DNA from: QHXW01 sp963768075
GTDB taxonomy: Bacteria; Acidobacteriota; Terriglobia; Bryobacterales; Bryobacteraceae
NCBI GenBank assembly: GCA_963768075.1
Contig: CAVYHD010000001.1
Coordinates: 166,074-230,073 of the forward strand
DNA: 64,000 bases
Direction of reading: 5' to 3'
Made by a program: the position numbers and the translations under genes. This document shows, in pieces, positions 8,908-17,396 of the stretch (position 1 is the first letter of the stretch; each line of letters starts with the position of its first letter). The notes below the pieces were generated by a model that was not told the DNA's origin, searched no databases, and saw only the letters and a program-made list of their open reading frames with translations.

Positions 8908-10140
8908 CTAGGCTGCGGTGGCTCGCCGCACCTGACCGTCACTCCAGAAGTTCCAGATATCCACCACGATCTTGTCAGGGAACATCAGATCCCGGTACAC
9001 CGGGTGCGGTGTGCAGAGGATCAGGATGTCGCTGCGTGACATCACCTGATCCAGTGGCAGCAGCGCCGGATCACTGGTGATATAGGGGTCCGTAGTCAAA
9101 ACGTGTTTGGCACGAAAGGTCAGCAGCTTTTTCACCTTGTAGCTGAGGGATGAGCGCGGGTCGTCGCTGCCGGCTTTGAACGCCATGCCTAGCAGGCCCA
9201 CCGTCAGTTCTTCCAGGCGATACTGGCTAGCCAGACTATCGACCACAAACATCGGAAGACTCTCGTTCACCAGCATGGCGGTGTGACCCATGCTGAACTG
9301 GTTCTTACAAAATGCGGCCAGCTGCATCGTGTCTTTGAATAAACATGGACCGGCCGTGAATCCAGGACCCGCGATATCGGCCATGCGCGGGTAGTCTTGT
9401 TTCATTCCGTCAAGCACCGTGAAGTAATCCACGCCCGCCGAATTAGCGATCAGATAGAACTGATTGGTTACCGCCATTTGGATATAGCGGTATGCGTTAC
9501 TGAACAGCTTGGCTAGTTCCGCTTCGATGGGCGTGAGCCGGACGACCTTGGGAGCGATTCGTGCGAACAGAGCGGCGGCGTTGTTCTCGGCTTCAGGGGT
9601 TGTACCACTCACCACCTGCGGCAGCGATTGCAACTCCTCTATGGCGTACCCTTGTGCAGTCCGCTCGGGACAAAAGGAAAGCCGGGTCTTTTTGTTCTTG
9701 GACTCGAGATAGTTGGCGATCGAGCTGGTCAGCCCGGGGTAGACCGTGGAACGTAGAATAATCAACTGATCATCGCGGAGATGCGGCAGCAGGGTGTCTA
9801 TGCACCTCATTACCGGCTTGAGGCTTGGATTGAAAAATTCGTCGACCGGCGTGCCGATGACGATCACGATATGAGAAGCGCGCGCCACATCCGCGGCCTC
9901 GGTGGTAAAGCTCAAACGGCCTTTGTCCAGGGCCTCGCGCAGTAGAGGCTCGGCTCCCCGCTCCAGGAACGGCATTTTGCCGGTCGCGATCGTTTCCATC
10001 GCCTGCGCATTAATGTCGTAGATGAGGACGCGTAGGCCCTTCCCCGCAAAAACGATGGAAAGCGGCAATCCGACATGTCCGGCGCCTCCCACCACACACA
10101 GATCGAAATCCGCTTCTGCGGACGCGCCTGGAATAGGCAA
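8908..10140 (-). CDS. nucleotide-sugar 6-dehydrogenase (UDP-Glc/UDP-ManNAc/GDP-Man DH family)
   Basis: A 410-residue NAD-dependent dehydrogenase that would oxidise an NDP-hexose at C6 to the uronic acid. The N-terminal Rossmann motif is CVVGGAGHVGLPLSIVFA (residues 15-32), followed by DINAQAM; the catalytic cysteine is C266 in AGPCLFKD, with the conserved K269-D270. ELAKLFSNAYRYIQMAVTNQF is the central dimerisation helix. The GPCLFKD variant and overall pattern are closer to WecC/WbpA-like enzymes than to Ugd, but substrate assignment is inference. It is divergent from the membrane protein at 10325, with a 184-base intergenic region. Confidence 0.85.
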   Translation of the reverse strand: MPIPGASAEADFDLCVVGGAGHVGLPLSIVFAGKGLRVLIYDINAQAMETIATGKMPFLERGAEPLLREALDKGRLSFTTEAADVARASHIVIVIGTPVDEFFNPSLKPVMRCIDTLLPHLRDDQLIILRSTVYPGLTSSIANYLESKNKKTRLSFCPERTAQGYAIEELQSLPQVVSGTTPEAENNAAALFARIAPKVVRLTPIEAELAKLFSNAYRYIQMAVTNQFYLIANSAGVDYFTVLDGMKQDYPRMADIAGPGFTAGPCLFKDTMQLAAFCKNQFSMGHTAMLVNESLPMFVVDSLASQYRLEELTVGLLGMAFKAGSDDPRSSLSYKVKKLLTFRAKHVLTTDPYITSDPALLPLDQVMSRSDILILCTPHPVYRDLMFPDKIVVDIWNFWSDGQVRRATAA

Positions 10141-10324
10141 GCTCTCTCCTTACTGAAAGACTTACAATTTCGGATGATTATACCTTACTCTCCAATGTAG
10201 ATTCCGCGCTGTCCCCGTCTACCGCGTCCGCCCCGCTACGATCCCGCCGGTATTTTCCTTTGCTTCATCCGGGCTGTCCCGTCGCAATCGGTTCGCCCGT
10301 TGCCTTGCACCACGCGCGGAGCGG

Positions 10325-11557
10325 GTGGCATACTACCTCTTGCCCGATTCAGAGTCTAGCACGGCGATGACGCCTGCTCTCGTGTCGTTCGCCTGGGCCG
10401 CTCTCGCGGTTGCCGTGCTGCTGCTCTGGCAGTTTCTCAATGTCCGATACAACAGTGCAGGTAACTGGACGGCCCTGTTCTGTACCGGCCAGAACCAGCG
10501 GGTGCCCCCGGAGCTCGAAGCGGGAACGTACCGGTTTAGCGCCACCGGGTATGACGGTCAGATGTACCGCTACGTGGCGCACGATCCGCTTTTGCAAAGG
10601 GGACTCGCGCAATATGTCGACGCCCCTGTCATCCGCTATCGGCGAATCCTGGTCCCGGGTCTCGCCTTTGCGCTGGCAGCAGGCCGGCAGAGTTACATCG
10701 ACGCCGCATATATCGCGGTCGTTGCGATTTTCGTTGCTCTGGGATCGTACTGGCTGAGCCGCTGGGCGTCGCTGCACGGCTTCCACCCCGCGTGGGGGCT
10801 GGCTTTCGCGCTGGCGCCCGCTACGCTGATTTCCTCGGATCGCATGACCGTCGATGGCGCTCTCACGGCTCTCACGGTGGGCTTCGCCTACTTCGTGTCC
10901 GCCAGGTCCAGCGCGAAGGTTTACTTAGTGCTGGTTCTGGCCTGTCTCACGCGTGAGACAGGAGCGTTTCTGGTGGCTGGCTGTTGCATTTTCGAGTTAT
11001 GGGAAAGGCGCTTCACGCGCACCGTGATCTGGGCCACCGCGTGCCTGCCCGCGCTCGGATGGTATTGGTTCCTCCACAGGCGTTTCCATGTTGGCGCGAT
11101 TGTTCGTGGAACGTCGTTTCCGCGCTGGTTCCTCCATAACCTCGGAACGGGCATCGTTGGGAGAATGCTCCATCCAATCCGCTACCCCTTCCCACCGGCG
11201 ATCGAGTTGTTGGCCCGCTCCCTGGACGTGGCGGCGTTGGCCGGAGTGCTTTGCGCCGTGATCATGGCAGTTGTCCTGCTCCGCGTCCGTCCGCGTAACC
11301 CGGTTCCACTCGCGGGGTTCCTGTTTGCCCTTCTGGCAATCGCGTTGGCCAACCCTCGTTATTGGGATCTGTGCTACAGCTATGCTCGCGTCTTTTCGCC
11401 GCTGCTCGTTCTGGTCGCCCTCGAAGCCATCCCCTGGAAAGTGCGGCCAATCGCCTGGCTGGCGGCGATTATCCCGACTGCCCTCGTGGACTTAAGGATC
11501 GGGCTGGAACTCGGATCTGAGAACCTGAGGATTTTCCGTGGCCTGCTGGGCCATTAA
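10325..11557 (+). CDS. polytopic membrane protein, GT-C-like
   Basis: A 410-residue protein with eight to ten predicted membrane helices. The first external loop contains YDGQMYRYVAHDP and RYRRILVPGLAFALA, a pattern I associate with a family of uncharacterised bacterial membrane proteins that resemble mannosyl/arabinosyl GT-C enzymes. The start is uncertain: GTG 10325 or the internal ATG 10367 (MTPALVSFAWAAL), the second of which places the first helix immediately after the start. Context suggests a lipid-linked-sugar-dependent transferase or flippase-like role in the glycan locus, but no catalytic residue can be named. Confidence 0.6.
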   Translation: MAYYLLPDSESSTAMTPALVSFAWAALAVAVLLLWQFLNVRYNSAGNWTALFCTGQNQRVPPELEAGTYRFSATGYDGQMYRYVAHDPLLQRGLAQYVDAPVIRYRRILVPGLAFALAAGRQSYIDAAYIAVVAIFVALGSYWLSRWASLHGFHPAWGLAFALAPATLISSDRMTVDGALTALTVGFAYFVSARSSAKVYLVLVLACLTRETGAFLVAGCCIFELWERRFTRTVIWATACLPALGWYWFLHRRFHVGAIVRGTSFPRWFLHNLGTGIVGRMLHPIRYPFPPAIELLARSLDVAALAGVLCAVIMAVVLLRVRPRNPVPLAGFLFALLAIALANPRYWDLCYSYARVFSPLLVLVALEAIPWKVRPIAWLAAIIPTALVDLRIGLELGSENLRIFRGLLGH

Positions 11558-13041
11558 ATCGCGGCGGACATCACGCGAGGAACGCTCGGCTGCGCCCCAT
11601 CGAGTGCTTCGACGTCTGCCGCGTTCAGGCCGGGACCCTCTTCCAGATACCCTGAATCGATTTCGAGGTCCCACAGATTGTAGCTCGCCCCCATCGCGTT
11701 GCGGGCCGCCAGGATGGCGGTCAACATCGAATGGTCCTGATTGTTGTAGCGGTGCATGCCGTTCCGTCCCACTAGTTGCAGGTTTGGAACGGTGCCAAGA
11801 AACTCGCGCACGCTTGCCAGCCCGCGTTGGTAGGCGCCGTCGTAGACCGGGTACGCCTTGGGCATGCGTACGATCTTGGCATCCACAACCGGGCACGAGC
11901 CGGCGAGGCCAAGGCGGGCCAGTTCCTGCGTGGCCTTCGCCGCCAGTTGCTGGTCCGGCATCGTCCAGAGACCGTCACCTTGCTGGCAGAAGTATTCGAA
12001 TCCCAGGCAGGACGTCGAGGAATCCGGCGTCATTTCGGGACTCCAGTTGCCATAGTTCTGAATGCGGCCCACCGCCACGCCGGGCTCGTGGACATAGATC
12101 CAGTTATCGGGGAACAGGTTGCCGCCGCGCACGATCAAGGCCACGGTGATGAAGTCGCGATAGTGGAAATCCTCAAGCGCCTCGTGTAATGCCCCGGGGG
12201 CCGTAGGCGTCAGGCGGCCTATGAGCTCGCGGATAGGAATACTGCTGATGAAATGTTCTCCAGTGTACACGGATCCGCCTGCGCGCACCGCAACGACGCG
12301 GCCGTTCTCCCACTGGATCTCCTCTACCGGTGCGTTCAGCACCACGCGGGCGCCCTGACGTTCGATGATCTCGCGCATGCGCGTCCACATCATGCCGGGG
12401 CCTAGCCGCGGATAGTAGAATTCCCGGATGAGCGTCTTGGGGGTCTCACCGTTATTCCGGTTTCTGCTTAGCGAGTCCCAGAGCAGGCTCGATAATGACA
12501 GGCCCCGAATGCGCTGCCGTCCCCAGTCAGCCTGGATTTGGCTGCAGGGAATGCCCCACACTTTCTCCGTATAGCCCTTGAAGAAAGTTTCATACAGCCT
12601 TCGGCCGAACCGGTTGGAAACCCAAGTTTCGAGATCATCTTCCGGATGCTTGGGGTTCACACGCGCGCGCGCAAAGCTGGCCAGGCAGCGAAACGCCTCC
12701 ACCGGGCCGAGCCCCGCGAGCGCGTTCAGCGGCTCCAGGGGATAGCGGAAGAATTTCGAGCGGTAATAGATCCGGGAGAGTCTGGGGCGCACCAGCATGT
12801 CGTCTCCCAGAACGTCTTTCCAGATCTTTTCGATACAGGCCAGCTTGGTGTAGAACCTGTGGCCGCCAATGTCAAACCGGTATCCTTTGTACTCGATGGT
12901 GCGTGCCAGCCCGCCCACCATGGAGTCCTGCTCCAGCACAATGCTGCGGATCCCCTTACGCGACAGTTCGTATGCGGCTGTTAGTCCGGCCGGCCCGGCG
13001 CCCAGAATGATTACCGGTGCGGAGGTCCCGCTCTCCGTCAA
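11554..13041 (-). CDS. FAD-dependent oxidoreductase, UDP-galactopyranose-mutase/amine-oxidase-like
   Basis: The gene should start at TTG 13041, giving 495 residues; upstream in-frame codons back to 13380 lie wholly inside the GT2 gene. The start overlaps the GT2 stop (TTGA). APVIILGAGPAGLTAAYELSRKG is the N-terminal FAD dinucleotide loop, LEQDSMVGGLARTIEYKGYRFDIGGHRFY the second conserved block (residues 35-65), and the C-terminal GRNGMHRYNNQDHSMLTAI the FAD-closing motif. Such proteins in polysaccharide loci act like UDP-galactopyranose mutase relatives, so a sugar ring or redox step is suggested. True substrate unknown. Confidence 0.78.
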   Translation of the reverse strand: MTESGTSAPVIILGAGPAGLTAAYELSRKGIRSIVLEQDSMVGGLARTIEYKGYRFDIGGHRFYTKLACIEKIWKDVLGDDMLVRPRLSRIYYRSKFFRYPLEPLNALAGLGPVEAFRCLASFARARVNPKHPEDDLETWVSNRFGRRLYETFFKGYTEKVWGIPCSQIQADWGRQRIRGLSLSSLLWDSLSRNRNNGETPKTLIREFYYPRLGPGMMWTRMREIIERQGARVVLNAPVEEIQWENGRVVAVRAGGSVYTGEHFISSIPIRELIGRLTPTAPGALHEALEDFHYRDFITVALIVRGGNLFPDNWIYVHEPGVAVGRIQNYGNWSPEMTPDSSTSCLGFEYFCQQGDGLWTMPDQQLAAKATQELARLGLAGSCPVVDAKIVRMPKAYPVYDGAYQRGLASVREFLGTVPNLQLVGRNGMHRYNNQDHSMLTAILAARNAMGASYNLWDLEIDSGYLEEGPGLNAADVEALDGAQPSVPRVMSAAI

Positions 13042-14072
13042 GGCGCTTCCTCGCCGGCGACTTTGGATGCCGACGGCTTTACCGTGCTCAGCAAATGCAG
13101 GGCTGCGCCCGCCAGGAAGGCAATGCCACTGTAGAAATGAAACAGGAAATGGAGCGGTACCGCGCGCAAAGCAAACAGCATCCCCCGCCGCCTGGCCAGG
13201 AATGCGTAGAACCGCCAGTTCAGGCAGGCCAGCGCCAGCATGCAGCCCAGCGCGATCTTGACTGCGCCAAAAGACAGCGCCGCGACTGAAAGGAACGCCA
13301 GCGCAACGCTGAGCCGCTGGCTCCAGCGCAAGTTCAAGTCGTTGGGCATCGAGCGGGTGCCTAAAATCAGCAGCGTCCACGGAATGCCCCGGTCGAAGAC
13401 GTCGGTCTTAATCATCCTCGTCAACGTCCAGCATTTCAGATGCTGGACCTGGATAGCCGGATCGAGCAGAATGCGGCCGCCGTCAGCCTTAAGTCGCGCG
13501 CCAAACTCGAGATCTTCGATAGCGGGACGGCCGAAGCGCTCGTCTAGACCGCCGCAACGCAAAAAGACTTCCTTGCGGATCGCGCCGCACGCGGTCCAGA
13601 ACGTGGAGGCCTCCCGCCGCCCGGCCCGGTGAGTGAAGCAATGCAGCAGGTTTCGATATTGAGAAACGAAGGGCGCGGCCGCGGGCGAGTCGTCGTAAGC
13701 GCCCATCACTGCGGCGAGCGAGGCATCCTGGCGAAAATGGGCCAGGATGCGGGAGATGGCGTCGTTATGGATGCGGACGTCTGCGTCCAGAAACAGAATC
13801 ACGTCCCCGCGTGCGTGAAGAGCCCCGAGATTGCGGGCATGCGCCGGGCCTTGGCGCTGGCTCAGCGAAATTACGCGTGCGCCGTGCCGTTCAGCCACCG
13901 CCTTCGCGCCGTCAGAGGATGCATCATCCACCACCACGCACTCAAGCGGTCGCAGCGTGGATTTCGACAACGCTTCCAGGCAGCCGGCAAGAGTCGCCGC
14001 TGAGTTGTGGACCGCGATGACCACGGTAATTTCAAGGCTGTTTATCAATCCGGTCTCTGTAGAGACTAACAC
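13038..14072 (-). CDS. GT2 glycosyltransferase with C-terminal membrane helices
   Basis: Conserved sequence begins at EITVVIAVHNSAATLAGCLEAL. Candidate starts are GTG 14072 and TTG 14048; the longer frame to 14339 would overlap the divergent dipeptidase gene and is rejected. VVVDDASSDG and GDVILFLDADVRIHNDA carry the nucleotide- and metal-binding acids, TACGAIRKEVFLRCGGLDERFG and EDLEFGARLKADGG the typical GT2 acceptor region. Two or three hydrophobic stretches near the C-terminus follow. Its TGA overlaps the TTG start of the FAD enzyme gene, so the two are probably translationally coupled parts of one pathway. Confidence 0.78.
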   Translation of the reverse strand: MLVSTETGLINSLEITVVIAVHNSAATLAGCLEALSKSTLRPLECVVVDDASSDGAKAVAERHGARVISLSQRQGPAHARNLGALHARGDVILFLDADVRIHNDAISRILAHFRQDASLAAVMGAYDDSPAAAPFVSQYRNLLHCFTHRAGRREASTFWTACGAIRKEVFLRCGGLDERFGRPAIEDLEFGARLKADGGRILLDPAIQVQHLKCWTLTRMIKTDVFDRGIPWTLLILGTRSMPNDLNLRWSQRLSVALAFLSVAALSFGAVKIALGCMLALACLNWRFYAFLARRRGMLFALRAVPLHFLFHFYSGIAFLAGAALHLLSTVKPSASKVAGEEAP

Positions 14073-14211
14073 GAACAAGGCGTTAGGTTCCACCGCGACG
14101 ATCGGCAGTCTGCTGGTCGGAACGCGATTTCGGACTGCTCTCCGCCCCGGGCCGCGGGAAGTCTGGCCTGTCCATCCGCAATAACGCGATCCCTGATAAC
14201 ATGACTTCACC

Positions 14212-15414
14212 ATGCGCGTCCCCCCGGTTCTGCTGCAACTCCTCCTGGGAACCTCACTTCTCGCGCAGCCCAGCCCCACCGGGCGCCTGCAGAACCTGCT
14301 CAGCAACCTGCTCATTGTCGACACCCATATCGATACCACCGGCTACATTGTCGATGAGGGTTACCAACTCGCCGACCAGCACAAGTACTACCAAAACGAT
14401 ATTCCACGACTACGGCGCGGGCGGGTCGGAGCAGTCTTCTTCGGCGTCTACGTCCAGCCGCAGGATTTCGCGCAGCCGCTATGGGTTACCCGGACCCTCG
14501 AGTGGATCGATGCCTTGCATGAGGAGGTGCGCCGCAACCCGAAAGACCTCGAAATGGCGTCCACGGCGGACGATATCGTCCGCATCCGCCAGGCCGGAAA
14601 AGTCGCCGCCCTGCTGGGCCTCGAAGGTGGGCATCTGATCTCCAACAGCCTGCCGGTCCTGCGGGATTATTACCGGTTGGGCATTCGCTACATGACTCTG
14701 ACACATTTCAAAAACAACGATTGGGCCGATTCCGGGTCCGATCAACCGGTGCACAACGGCCTTTCATCCTTCGGGCGCGAGATCGTGAAGGAAATGAACC
14801 GGCTGGGAATGATGGTCGACATTTCGCATGTTTCCGACAAGACCTTTTATGACGCGATTGAGATGTCGCGCGCGCCGGTGATCGCGTCGCACTCCTCGCT
14901 GCGAGCTCTGTGCAATATTCCGCGCAATATGAGCGACGACATGCTTCGCGCGCTGGCGCGCAACGGCGGCGTGATCTTCATCAATTTCAATATCGCGTAC
15001 CTCGATGAAAATGCTTCCGCCGCGTTCACGCGCCTGCACAGCGCACGCGATCGCGATATCGCGGACATGCTCGCGCTTAATAGCGGCAATCCGCAACGCT
15101 GGGAGATGAAGCGCGCCATCCAGCAGCGATACAAGGCACAACTGCCGGCCGTGGACATCAGCGCCGTCTTGCGGCACATTGACCACGCGGCCAAGACAAT
15201 CGGTGCGGACCACGTTGGCCTTGGGTCCGATTTCGACGGCGTCTCGGGTATGGTGCCGGACGGCATGGAGGACGTTTCCAAGTACCCGGCCCTGGTTAAG
15301 GGCCTCATCGATATGGGCTACTCCGATTCGGACATCCGCAAGATAATGGGTGAAAACCTGCTGCGTGTCATGCGGGCCAATGAGGCCGTGGCTAGAGAAA
15401 TGGCTGGAAAATGA
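14212..15414 (+). CDS. membrane dipeptidase, peptidase family M19
   Basis: A 400-residue exported zinc dipeptidase. The N-terminus RVPPVLLQLLLGTSLLAQ is a short signal peptide. Metal ligands typical of renal dipeptidase are visible: HID in IVDTHIDT, the bridging glutamate in LLGLEGGH, MVDISHVSDK, VIASHSSL, and the late aspartate in HVGLGSDFDG. M19 enzymes cleave dipeptides, often with a D-residue at the C-terminal side. It is the first gene of an eight-gene same-strand run of exported hydrolases and overlaps the next gene by four bases (ATGA). Complete, normal length for the family. Confidence 0.9.
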   Translation: MRVPPVLLQLLLGTSLLAQPSPTGRLQNLLSNLLIVDTHIDTTGYIVDEGYQLADQHKYYQNDIPRLRRGRVGAVFFGVYVQPQDFAQPLWVTRTLEWIDALHEEVRRNPKDLEMASTADDIVRIRQAGKVAALLGLEGGHLISNSLPVLRDYYRLGIRYMTLTHFKNNDWADSGSDQPVHNGLSSFGREIVKEMNRLGMMVDISHVSDKTFYDAIEMSRAPVIASHSSLRALCNIPRNMSDDMLRALARNGGVIFINFNIAYLDENASAAFTRLHSARDRDIADMLALNSGNPQRWEMKRAIQQRYKAQLPAVDISAVLRHIDHAAKTIGADHVGLGSDFDGVSGMVPDGMEDVSKYPALVKGLIDMGYSDSDIRKIMGENLLRVMRANEAVAREMAGK

Positions 15415-16610
15415 AGCGGCGCGAGTTTTTGCAATTGCCGGCTTTGGCTGCCTTGCCGCCTTCCGTGCAGCGCAAAAAAATTGCCGCTCTCACCACCACC
15501 TATCACGTGCGGTCCCACGCCGACGACATCATAACCCGCTTCCTCGAGGGCTACTGGATCAACGATCAGTACTACGCCCCGCCGTGCGACATCGTCTCGC
15601 TGTATATGGACCAGGTACATCCCGCGGACATCGGCTACCGGCTGTCAACGGCGTATAACTTCCCGGTCGCCCGGTCCATTGCCGAGGCGCTCACACTTGG
15701 CACGGGGAAGCTGGCGGTGGATGGCGTCCTACTCGTGGCGGAGCACGGTGATTATCCGTTCAACGATAAGCAGCAGCAGCTCTATCCAAGATTCAAATTC
15801 TTCGAGCAGGTCGTCGACACATTCCGGCGCTCCGGGCGGTCGGTTCCGGTTTACAGCGATAAACATCTGTCATGGAGCTGGGAGGAAGCCAGCCGGATGT
15901 ACGACTGGTCGCGTGAGCTGCATTTCCCGCTGATGGCGGGTTCGTCGGTTTCCGTAACCTTTCGCCGCCCTGAGCTGGACTATCCGCTGGGTGTGGAATT
16001 CCAAGACGCCCTCATGGTTGGAAACGGCTGGGTAACCGACGGCGGGATATTTCATGACCTCGAAGTCTTGCAGTGCTTTGTGGAGCGCCGGAAAGGCGGA
16101 GAAACTGGCGTTCGGAGCGTGCAGTACATCCAGGGTGATGACGTGTGGCGCGCTGCCCGGCAGGGAAGGTGGTCGCGAGAGCTCATGGATGCTGCGCTAT
16201 CGCGCGCCGAGCGGCTCGGTCCCGGGCATCCCGAGGATGTGAAACAACCGGTTGCCTGCTTGCTCGAATACAACGACGGATTCCGAGGCGCGGTTCTCGC
16301 ACTGGGTGGTCTGGTGAACGAATACCTTGCCGCCTTTCGCGTTAAGGGCCGGCCCGCCATCGACAGTACGTTGTGCTATGTGCCGCCCGAGAACTCGAAC
16401 AACTTCAGCATGCTGGTGCACGGTATCGTGCAAATGTTCGAAACCGGCAGAAGTCCATACCCGGTCGAGCGCACGCTGCTCACTACCGGCGCGCTCTCGT
16501 TCCTGATGGAATCGGCATACCAGGGTCATAAGCCGATCGAGACTCCGTCGCTGCGCGTGGCGTACACGGCGCCGCCGCAGTCGTTTTACGCGCATGGAAG
16601 GGGATCTTGA
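15411..16610 (+). CDS. Tat-exported protein of unknown function
   Basis: A 399-residue protein beginning MKRREFLQLPALAALPPSV, a clear twin-arginine signal, so it is probably exported folded. The mature part has no motif I recognise; SLYMDQVHPADIGYRLSTAYNFPVARSIAEAL and the following LAVDGVLLVAEHGDYPFN have a Rossmann-like rhythm reminiscent of Gfo/Idh-type oxidoreductases, which are often Tat-exported in Acidobacteriota and Planctomycetota. That is only an impression. Its ATG overlaps the dipeptidase stop by four bases and the SMP-30-like gene begins directly after its TGA, so it belongs to the same operon. Confidence 0.7.
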   Translation: MKRREFLQLPALAALPPSVQRKKIAALTTTYHVRSHADDIITRFLEGYWINDQYYAPPCDIVSLYMDQVHPADIGYRLSTAYNFPVARSIAEALTLGTGKLAVDGVLLVAEHGDYPFNDKQQQLYPRFKFFEQVVDTFRRSGRSVPVYSDKHLSWSWEEASRMYDWSRELHFPLMAGSSVSVTFRRPELDYPLGVEFQDALMVGNGWVTDGGIFHDLEVLQCFVERRKGGETGVRSVQYIQGDDVWRAARQGRWSRELMDAALSRAERLGPGHPEDVKQPVACLLEYNDGFRGAVLALGGLVNEYLAAFRVKGRPAIDSTLCYVPPENSNNFSMLVHGIVQMFETGRSPYPVERTLLTTGALSFLMESAYQGHKPIETPSLRVAYTAPPQSFYAHGRGS

Positions 16611-17396
16611 TGCCTGGCGAGCCTCGAGAGGTTTGTTGCTCCGCATGCGGCTGCCGAAGAAGTCGCCAGTGGGTTTGGATTTGCTCAGGGCCCTGTATTC
16701 AGCCGTCGGGGATATCTTCTTTTCAGCGATCGAGTGGCCGGCAGGATCATGAAGTGGGAGGGAGGAAAGGTCGGCGTATTCCGTGAGAACAGCATGGAAT
16801 CGAGTGGGCTGACTTTCGATCATCAAGGCCGTCTCATCGCCTGTGAGCACGGACGCGTCACGCGCACCGGGAAGGATGGCAGCATTACGGTGCTGGCGGA
16901 CGGGGCCTACACTCCCAATGATGTCGTCTACGCGATTGATGGCAGCATCTACTTCTCGGCTGCCGCCGCGATGCCCGGAAGCTCCGCGATCTACCAGATC
17001 ACGCGGAAAGGAGAGGTGCGGGTCGTATCGCGCGATTGCGAACTGCCGGGTGGAGTGGCGCTCGCGCCCAATCAGCAAAAGTTGTACGCCGGCGACACAC
17101 GTGGACGTAAGATCTGGGAATACGAGATTGCGGGTGATGGCGCGCTTCGCGGCGGACGAGTGTTCGCGCCAGCCAATGCAAAGGGCCTGAAGACCGATGA
17201 AACGGGAAACGTATGGGTCGCGGATGACCATTCGATCACAGTCTTCGACGCGCACGGACAGCGGCTTGGTGAAGTTCCGGTGCCGCAAGATCCCAGCAAC
17301 TGCGCCTGGGGCGAGGGCTTCCGCAACCTATATGTGACGGCTAAGACCGCTGTCTATCGAATCGAAACAAAAGTAAATGGCACACGCACTTATTAG
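16611..17396 (+). CDS. SMP-30/gluconolactonase-like beta-propeller protein, start unresolved
   Basis: The C-terminal 220 residues from GTG 16734 form an SMP-30/LRE-type propeller: MESSGLTFDHQGRLIACEHGRVTRTGKDGS, ANDVVY-like TPNDVVYAIDGSIYFS, and KGLKTDETGNVWVADD. Translation of the same frame upstream to 16611 also matches the family (SGFGFAQGPVFSRRGYLLFSDR), so the real gene starts further 5' than GTG 16734. Only a CTG at 16614 is available before the in-frame TGA at 16608; the ATG at 16610 is in another frame, hinting at a one-base error near the start. A sugar-lactone hydrolase or exported equivalent is likely. The end overlaps the next gene by 20 bases. Confidence 0.72.
   Translation, partial: CLASLERFVAPHAAAEEVASGFGFAQGPVFSRRGYLLFSDRVAGRIMKWEGGKVGVFRENSMESSGLTFDHQGRLIACEHGRVTRTGKDGSITVLADGAYTPNDVVYAIDGSIYFSAAAAMPGSSAIYQITRKGEVRVVSRDCELPGGVALAPNQQKLYAGDTRGRKIWEYEIAGDGALRGGRVFAPANAKGLKTDETGNVWVADDHSITVFDAHGQRLGEVPVPQDPSNCAWGEGFRNLYVTAKTAVYRIETKVNGTRTY

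Noticed and set aside
11554..13380. 608-residue version of the FAD enzyme
   Set aside because: The first 113 residues lie entirely inside the GT2 gene and show no family similarity; the TTG overlapping the GT2 stop is better.
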